Source: an uncultured Sutterella sp.
GTDB taxonomy: Bacteria > Pseudomonadota > Gammaproteobacteria > Burkholderiales > Burkholderiaceae_F
Direction: 5' to 3'
NCBI GenBank assembly: GCA_900754475.1
Contig: CAAECY010000022.1
Span: 1 to 10,364, forward strand
DNA: 10,364 nucleotides
Positions 6,297 to 10,364 of this stretch are shown here, in pieces; the first letter of the stretch is position 1, and each line of letters starts with the position of its first letter. Both the position numbers and the translations under genes were made by a program. The notes below the pieces were generated by a model. It searched no databases. It saw nothing but the letters and a program-made list of their open reading frames with translations, and was not told where the DNA came from.

Positions 6297-6406
6297 GGTC
6301 CCGTTGTCGGCTTCGTCGTCGCCCGTGCGGCTCCCGCATACTTCGCATCTCTCGCAAGACGACGGCTTTCGCTTTTCGGGCGGCCCATAAGAAGAATTGG
6401 TCAGGC

Positions 6407-6431
6407 CGCGCCGCGGCGCGCGGGATAGAAT
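6407..6431 (+). promoter_or_regulatory. Palindrome and -10 box before the sensor kinase gene
   Basis: A perfect all-GC 14-bp palindrome, CGCGCCGCGGCGCG (6407-6420), lies just before TAGAAT (6426-6431), a reasonable -10 hexamer. No -35 box is recognisable at the right distance, and the palindrome would sit in the -10/-35 spacer. Transcription would begin around 6438, at or just before the first ATG of the kinase gene. The promoter may need an activator or may not be real. Confidence 0.25.
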
Positions 6432-6438
6432 CGACGGC

Positions 6439-8931
6439 ATGCGTTTTCGAAACGTTCCTCGAATCACGGTTTTTCGCCCTCAACCCAACCCCTCGTCGCC
6501 CATGCCGATACGCCCGACGTCCTTCGTTCGCTTTTTGGCCCGTTCTTTCGCACGCCGTTCTCTCGGATCCGCTCGATCTCCCGTCCGTTCAGCTGTACGG
6601 CTTTCGGCCCTGGCCTGCGCGCTCGGCCTCGCCCTGAGCCTGCACGCCCCCGCGCCTTCGGCCGCACCGCCCGCGGGGAGTTCCTTCATCGGCATGGGAA
6701 CGACGACCGGTACCCCGTCGAGCGACATCCGCGCGGCGATCCGCCCAGACATGGCGGAAATTCCGGAGCCCGACGCGATCAAGAACGCCGAAATTTCCGC
6801 GGACGCCCTGATCGGCGTTCCGGTCATCTCGGAGCGCATGCGGATCGGCCGCCCGATTCGCATCGGGATCGAAGCGGAACTCGGTCGCACGCAGTACGCC
6901 GCCTGGATTCGTTATACGCTTGAGGCGCTTCGTCACGCGCTTGGAAAAAAGAACGTTCAGGTCTTCTACTTGAACGGCCGCGGCTTGTCGGTTGCGCTTC
7001 AGAATTCGGAAATCGACTTTTTCATCACGAATTCGCATACCTTTGCGCTGCAACAGTCGAAAACGACCGTGGAGCAGCTCGCCACCTTCCTTCCCGTCGA
7101 CGCCTTGCGCGCCGAAGAGGCGCAGGCGGGCGTTCTCTTCATGAAAAAGGGCGCCCTCGAAGGGAACATGCTCGCTCGCAACGACGCGAGCGGGTCGACC
7201 TCTGCGACGACCGTCGCAACGCAGCGCTCCGTCACGTCCGACGGCACGGTCACGGTCTTCACCTCAACGGGCGCGGGGAGTCGGGTTTCCGAACGGTTGA
7301 ACCTTCAGCACCTGATCGAAAGCCTCAAGGATGGCGGTATCGTCGCCGTCGAACGCACGTCCTTGGGCGGGTGGCTCGCGCCTCTGGCGCTTTTGCAGCG
7401 CGAGGGACTCTCGGCCCTGGCCGCGGCTCGTCAGACGACCTTTACGAACGGGGACGAGCGTGCCGTTTTGGATGCGGTCCTATCGGGCGAGGCGATGCTC
7501 GGGATTCTCCCCGCGTGTTCGCTCGAACGCTTTCAGGAAGCGGGCGTCGTCGACCCGAAGCGCGACCTCGTGATCGTCGACCCGCAGCCCGAAGACGGCC
7601 TCGCGTGCCTGCACTCCACCCCCACGTACCCGGGCTGGGCCTTCGGGACGACCGCGAAGACGGATCCCCTCTTAAAAAAGAACATCGGGTCGCTTCTCTT
7701 TTCGATGAACGCCGATCGCTACGGCGGGCAGTGGCAGTTCCCGGCCCTCAACCGCTCGATCTACGACCTCTTTTACGAACTCAAGATGGGCCCCTACGAG
7801 CATCTCGCGACGTGGAGCCTGCACCGCTTCATGCGGGAGAATTCCGAGGCCCTGGCGCTCATCATCTTCTTGACGTTCGTCGTCATTTCCTACGCGGTGA
7901 GTTTGTCGGTGTTGGTGCGCCGCAAAACGCAGCAGCTCCGCGACGCTCTGCACGACCGCGACCTCGTCGAAGCGGAAGCCGCGCAGTCGCGTCAGCACAT
8001 CGCGAACCTTGAGCGCACGGGGATCGTGGGGCAGATGTCGACCATCATCGCGCACGAATTGAAGCAACCGCTTTCCGCCATCTCGAACTACGCGAACAGC
8101 CTCCACCGCCGAACGAAAAACGACAAGTTCGACAAGGAGAGCTTCATCTGGGCGCTTACCGAAATCGCGAACGAAGCCGAGCGCGCGAGCCGCATCGTCG
8201 ACCGCGTGCGCTCCTACGCGAAGCACGACTATCCGCCGCGCACCGTGACGGACCTGTCGGTCGTGATCGGAAACTCGATCACGACCTTCCGCCGCTCGCG
8301 CCAGACGAACGCCGAAATCGTCGTGCGGGTGAATCCGGGATCGATGGCCGAGGTGGACGCCTGGGAAATCGAACTTGCGGTCCTGAATCTCCTCAAAAAC
8401 GCCGCGGACGCCATCTCCGGGGTCGAGAAGCCCCGCATCGAAGTGTCGCTCGTCGCGCGCGACGCGAAAACCTGGGCGCTCTCCGTGGGCGACAACGGTC
8501 CCTACATCTCGGACGAGCAGCTCGCGCTCTTTTTCAAGCCCCTCCAAACGACGAAGGGTGCGAAGGGGATGGGGCTCGGTCTTTCGATCGTCGCCAACAT
8601 CGCGGAACGCCATGCGGGGCGCGTCACGGTGGAGCGTAACGGCACGGCGGGCGTACGCTTTACGATCACGTTCCCGCGGCTTCCGGGCGAAACCGAAAAG
8701 CCGATCGAAGACGCGATGTTACCGCCGCGGATGACGGTCTACGAAGGGAACCCCAAGCCTGCCAAGTCCGCCGGAACGCTCGACGCGCAGATCCGCTCCG
8801 AAGTCGACCGCGCGGCGGAACGCGACCACCCGAGCGAGCGCTCCGATCGAACTCCGGGCGAGGATACCCCCGTCACCATCCATTCGAGGGGCTTCAGCCG
8901 CATGCTCGATCGCCTCGAAGGAAAGAGCTGA
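6439..8931 (+). CDS. Membrane sensor histidine kinase with PhnD-like periplasmic domain (TtrS type)
   Basis: 830 residues from ATG 6439; TTG 6397 and ATG 6502 are alternative starts, none with a good ribosome site. Numbering is from 6439. A positively charged N-terminus and hydrophobic stretch (about 53-68) form a signal peptide or anchor. Residues about 135-455 resemble a PhnD/TtrS-type substrate-binding domain (RIGIEAELGRTQYAAW; EIDFFITNSHTFAL), with a Ser/Thr-rich insertion at about 250-282. A membrane helix (about 470-491) and a coiled linker follow. The kinase core has His539 in IIAHELKQPLSAISNYA, the N-box NLLKNAADAI (650-659), DNGPY (685-689, usually DNGPG) and GMGLGLSI (710-717). A polar tail of about 80 residues is unusual. 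There is no receiver domain and no response regulator gene in the window. Tetrathionate or another sulfur oxyanion as ligand is inferred from the family and the cytochrome gene downstream. Confidence 0.9.
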   Translation: MRFRNVPRITVFRPQPNPSSPMPIRPTSFVRFLARSFARRSLGSARSPVRSAVRLSALACALGLALSLHAPAPSAAPPAGSSFIGMGTTTGTPSSDIRAAIRPDMAEIPEPDAIKNAEISADALIGVPVISERMRIGRPIRIGIEAELGRTQYAAWIRYTLEALRHALGKKNVQVFYLNGRGLSVALQNSEIDFFITNSHTFALQQSKTTVEQLATFLPVDALRAEEAQAGVLFMKKGALEGNMLARNDASGSTSATTVATQRSVTSDGTVTVFTSTGAGSRVSERLNLQHLIESLKDGGIVAVERTSLGGWLAPLALLQREGLSALAAARQTTFTNGDERAVLDAVLSGEAMLGILPACSLERFQEAGVVDPKRDLVIVDPQPEDGLACLHSTPTYPGWAFGTTAKTDPLLKKNIGSLLFSMNADRYGGQWQFPALNRSIYDLFYELKMGPYEHLATWSLHRFMRENSEALALIIFLTFVVISYAVSLSVLVRRKTQQLRDALHDRDLVEAEAAQSRQHIANLERTGIVGQMSTIIAHELKQPLSAISNYANSLHRRTKNDKFDKESFIWALTEIANEAERASRIVDRVRSYAKHDYPPRTVTDLSVVIGNSITTFRRSRQTNAEIVVRVNPGSMAEVDAWEIELAVLNLLKNAADAISGVEKPRIEVSLVARDAKTWALSVGDNGPYISDEQLALFFKPLQTTKGAKGMGLGLSIVANIAERHAGRVTVERNGTAGVRFTITFPRLPGETEKPIEDAMLPPRMTVYEGNPKPAKSAGTLDAQIRSEVDRAAERDHPSERSDRTPGEDTPVTIHSRGFSRMLDRLEGKS

Positions 8932-8978
8932 GGCGTCCTCACGCTTTCTTCGGTCGTTTCTTGAAACCCGCCGATCAC

Positions 8979-9010
8979 GCGGCCCGGTGCGCAACGAGCG
9001 CCCGGGCCGC
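8979..9010 (+). terminator. Strong hairpin after the sensor kinase gene
   Basis: GCGGCCCGG (8979-8987) pairs with CCGGGCCGC (9002-9010), and beyond one bulged T the stem continues GCGC (8989-8992) with GCGC (8998-9001), leaving the 5-base loop AACGA. These 13 pairs start about 48 bases after the stop codon. Only a short CCTTTCG follows instead of a T run, so it may be an RNA 3'-end stabiliser or a Rho-assisted terminator. Confidence 0.5.
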
Positions 9011-9169
9011 ATGCCTTTCGAGCGGTCCCCGGCGTCTCCGTCGCCCGCGAAACCCCGCTTCCGCACGCCGAAATCCGTCATTTCCCGTTCGACTCGACCG
9101 AACGAAGCTCGTAGGGGGCGCCGCGACACGCTCGGCCCGCTCCTCGAAATCGCCGCTTCAGGGTTCGCT
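9011..9169. other. GC-rich spacer without visible gene
   Basis: Between the kinase hairpin and the AT-rich control region lie about 160 GC-rich bases. The open frames on both strands are short and arginine/proline/serine-rich and resemble no family. In particular I find no remnant of the response regulator expected next to the kinase. Confidence 0.4.
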
Positions 9170-9221
9170 TTGACTATTGAGACTTAAGCGTTGATAGCAA
9201 AAGACAAACTTTAGCCCTGGT

Positions 9222-9322
9222 AATTTCCCTGAGAGACGGGAAATTTCATCATTTCATATCTCTAAAGAGGTACTTTTCGAGCTCTCAAAATCACCCGTCT
9301 TAAGGTTCCTGAGAGAGGGGAG
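9222..9322 (+). repeat. Hairpin and repeated CCTGAGAGA motif
   Basis: AATTTCCC (9222-9229) and GGGAAATT (9238-9245) form an 8-bp stem with loop TGAGAGAC. The motif CCTGAGAGA recurs exactly 80 bases further on (9228-9236 and 9308-9316), again followed by GGG and able to form a weaker hairpin. AGACGGG (9234-9240) is also complementary to CCCGTCT (9294-9300), linking the two. ATTTCATC/ATTTCATA is a tandem 8-base repeat at 9243-9258. Confidence 0.4.
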
Positions 9323-9376
9323 GTTACTACCTAGTAACGACCTGTTAATGGAACGACTCATTCCACTTGGTGGAAC
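9323..9376 (+). promoter_or_regulatory. Operator-like palindromes GTTACTA-CC-TAGTAAC and TTCCAC-TTG-GTGGAA
   Basis: GTTACTA (9323-9329) and TAGTAAC (9332-9338) are perfect inverted repeats 2 bases apart. Next, TTCCAC (9361-9366) and GTGGAA (9370-9375) are perfect inverted repeats 3 bases apart. TGGAAC also occurs at 9349-9354, 22 bases (about two helical turns) before its copy at 9371-9376, so the second site is effectively a triple half-site array. The binding proteins are unknown. Confidence 0.4.
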
Positions 9377-9390
9377 AACCTTCGAAAGAT

Positions 9391-9446
9391 TAGGGGTATA
9401 TACCATAATATCTACCTAAGTAGGGGTAAAGACGATCGGTTTATCC
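9391..9446 (+). promoter_or_regulatory. Direct repeat TAGGGGTA, palindrome GGTATATACC and hairpin
   Basis: TAGGGGTA occurs at 9391-9398 and 9421-9428, exactly 30 bases apart. The first copy runs into the perfect palindrome GGTATATACC (9395-9404). The second can pair as GGGTAAA (9424-9430) with TTTATCC (9440-9446). AGGGGTA fits the published NarL half-site pattern (reverse of TACYNMT), but no 7-2-7 pair is present, so a NarL/FixJ-class regulator is only a suggestion. Confidence 0.35.
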
Positions 9447-9497
9447 GAATGGAGTGTTCCGTCCTGCGGCGCGACGTACCGAATAGTCAAATATTAC

Positions 9498-9619
9498 AAT
9501 TATCAATATGAAAAATAAGGGATAATTTAGTTTATCCAAAGGAAAGTCCGACTGAAAAAGTCGGGGAAAAAGGGACTTTTCGGAGGTTTGAACGGGTGCT
9601 TTCTTAATTCGAGATTAAG
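9498..9619 (+). promoter_or_regulatory. Candidate promoter and structured leader of the cytochrome mRNA
   Basis: GATAAT (9521-9526) is a good -10 box with a weak -35 around 9499-9504. GGATAA/TTATCC (9520-9525, 9532-9537) surrounds the start point. CCGACT (9548-9553) pairs with AGTCGG (9559-9564) over loop GAAAA, and 9541-9547 pairs with 9575-9581 to prolong the stem to about 13 pairs with a one-sided internal loop of ten purine-rich bases. CTTAAT/ATTAAG (9603-9608, 9614-9619) forms a further small hairpin. Confidence 0.3.
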
Positions 9620-9633
9620 GAGTAGAGTTCGGC

Positions 9634-9738
9634 TTGCGGATCCGCGAGGGTTTGCATTTGACCTCAATTGAAGTCGGGCTCGAAAGAGAACGACATCTGT
9701 TTCAACACTTTTTCACAAAGAGACCACTAAGGAGCTAA
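9634..9738 (+). CDS. Possible 34-codon leader ORF
   Basis: TTG at 9634 is preceded by AAGGAG (9617-9622, 11 bases away) and opens a frame of 34 codons (MRIREGLHLTSIEVGLER...) that stops at TAA 9736-9738, two bases before the cytochrome ATG and across its ribosome site. The position would suit translational coupling or a regulatory leader peptide. Against it: the start is TTG, the spacing is long, the upstream ribosome site lies inside a small hairpin, and the peptide resembles nothing I know. Chance is more likely. Confidence 0.15.
   Translation: MRIREGLHLTSIEVGLERERHLFQHFFTKRPLRS
9729..9734 (+). promoter_or_regulatory. Strong ribosome binding site of the cytochrome gene
   Basis: AAGGAG lies 6 bases before ATG 9741, an ideal Shine-Dalgarno that fixes this start. 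It is the strongest initiation site in the window together with those of holB and the membrane-anchored protein. Confidence 0.85.
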
Positions 9739-9740
9739 TC

Positions 9741-10364
9741 ATGACCAAGCACTCCAAGCTTCTGTCTCTGGCCGCCTGCTTGTCGGCCGCTGTGGCTACG
9801 ACGGCTTTTGCCGCCGAAGCTCCGGCTGCCGCCGACCAGACGTCGGTTGACCTTCCGCGCACCCTCGACGGCTATGTCGCTCAGGACAAGGCCTTCTGGG
9901 ATTACCTCAAGGCGAACCACCCCTATTTCAAGTACCTCAAGGAAGGTCGCGTCGTCGGTAAGTTCACGATGTCCGACCGTAACGAAGAGTGGGTTGAATT
10001 CGGCGGTGGCGACAAGTACCACCACGACACGGGCCGCAAGGCTGCCGTGACGTATCGTCTGCCGTACGAATCCTTCCTCGATCTCCCGAACAACTTCGTG
10101 GGCCCGAAGAAGTGCGGCGAATGCCATCCGTCGCAGTACGAAAAGTGGGAACGTTCCCGCCACAACAAGATCGTCCGCTTCCCTGAAGAACTCACGGAAG
10201 TCGGCGGCGACATGAAGAAGCCCCTCTACAACTCGAAGGCTTCCGTCCTGCCCGAAGGCATTGAAGCCGACGACGTCTACGTCATCATGGGCACGCCCCG
10301 CACGAAGTACGGCTTCGTCGACAAGTGGCTCGTCCGCGGTACGTACCACGTCGAAGGCGGCAAC
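9741..10364 (+). CDS. Secreted multihaem cytochrome c, MccA-like (N-terminal part)
   Basis: The first 208 residues of a periplasmic respiratory cytochrome, cut by the window end. Residues 1-24 are a Sec signal peptide (MTKHSK, hydrophobic LLSLAACLSAAVATT, cleavage after AFA). One haem-binding motif, CGECH (Cys125-His129), is visible in NNFVGPKKCGECHPSQYEKWERSRH; further motifs would follow. The arrangement GPxxCxxCHPxxYxxWxxSRH and later IMGTPRTKYGFVDKWLVRGTYH recalls octahaem enzymes, best the sulfite reductase MccA of Wolinella, otherwise octahaem tetrathionate or hydroxylamine-type reductases. The exact enzyme is therefore tentative. Codon use has more Lys AAG and preferred codons than the neighbours, suggesting high expression. 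It starts behind a long control region and downstream of a sensor kinase, fitting an inducible respiratory operon. Confidence 0.88.
   Translation, partial: MTKHSKLLSLAACLSAAVATTAFAAEAPAAADQTSVDLPRTLDGYVAQDKAFWDYLKANHPYFKYLKEGRVVGKFTMSDRNEEWVEFGGGDKYHHDTGRKAAVTYRLPYESFLDLPNNFVGPKKCGECHPSQYEKWERSRHNKIVRFPEELTEVGGDMKKPLYNSKASVLPEGIEADDVYVIMGTPRTKYGFVDKWLVRGTYHVEGGN

Larger units (their letters stand above)
9170..9740 (+). promoter_or_regulatory. AT-rich, palindrome-dense control region of the cytochrome gene
   Basis: Composition changes sharply near 9170 from the GC-rich background to a clearly AT-richer stretch that ends at the cytochrome start. It holds at least ten inverted or direct repeats but no convincing gene. 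The sharp composition change, the repeats and the strong downstream start suggest binding sites for one or more regulators followed by a structured leader. The best promoter guess is GATAAT (9521-9526) with only a weak -35, which suits an activator-dependent promoter and would leave a leader of about 200 bases. Individual elements are listed separately. Confidence 0.6.

Noticed and set aside
4642..6390. 582-codon plus-strand frame opposite the integrase
   Set aside because: The integrase strand holds all catalytic residues in order. The opposite frame is a mirror effect of its codon usage.
7672..8613. 313-codon minus-strand frame inside the kinase gene
   Set aside because: It is antisense to the conserved histidine kinase core, with His/Arg/Val-rich content and no recognisable domain.
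8932..9169. Decayed response regulator gene
   Set aside because: No receiver-domain Asp/Lys patterns or helix-turn-helix could be found in any frame.
9191..9204. FNR-like half-site TTGAT
   Set aside because: Only the left half is present; the right half does not match ATCAA.
9305..9325. Thiamin riboswitch (CTGAGA core)
   Set aside because: The second conserved part of the thiamin box and the overall fold are absent, and no thiamin gene follows.
9348..9419. 23-codon ORF (MERLIPLGGTTFERLGVYTIIST)
   Set aside because: There is no ribosome site, and it overlaps the dyad repeats that better explain the sequence.
9656..9672. FNR/CRP-like site TTGAC-N4-ATTGA before the cytochrome gene
   Set aside because: Only about 7 of 10 consensus positions match and the right half is poor. 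It is tempting for an anaerobic respiratory gene but not supportable.

Overview
The window looks like a GC-rich betaproteobacterial chromosome, most likely a gut member of the Sutterellaceae (Sutterella/Parasutterella-like). Three things point there: a tmk-holB pair of the proteobacterial type, an integrase with the DUF3701-type N-terminus common in Burkholderiales, and a PhnD-type periplasmic sensor kinase beside a multihaem cytochrome c reductase gene, a pairing I associate with Sutterella. This is inferred from protein character; no search was run.

Left part (1-3300). An aldo/keto reductase (minus strand) is followed by a terminator-like hairpin and the possible first codons of another minus-strand gene that runs off the left edge. 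Divergently, tmk (thymidylate kinase) and holB (DNA polymerase III delta-prime) form a translationally coupled pair with a 10-base overlap. After holB lies a compact element with two equal-length hairpins inside a 7-bp closing stem (a three-way-junction fold), followed by a terminator hairpin that shares bases with the closing stem.

Middle part (3301-6225, all minus strand). In transcription order there are three genes: a 555-residue tyrosine recombinase, a 217-residue protein with a basic disordered N-terminus, a YbjQ-like core and a C-terminal membrane anchor, and a 120-residue coiled-coil protein of unknown function. GC-rich hairpins separate them, so they are probably separate transcripts. 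No transposon ends, tRNA or attachment site is visible.

Right part (6226-10364). A membrane sensor histidine kinase of the TtrS/PhnD-sensor type stands without a response regulator. It is followed by about 800 bases without a convincing gene. The last ~570 of these are clearly AT-richer than the rest of the window and packed with palindromes, direct repeats and hairpins. They lead into a well-started secreted multihaem cytochrome c, cut by the right edge and probably a sulfite-reductase (MccA-like) or related octahaem enzyme. The simplest reading is that the kinase senses a periplasmic ligand, perhaps a sulfur oxyanion, and through a regulator encoded elsewhere controls the respiratory cytochrome operon from the palindrome-rich region.

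The best candidates for something undescribed are the three-way-junction element after holB and the repeat-dense control region before the cytochrome gene.
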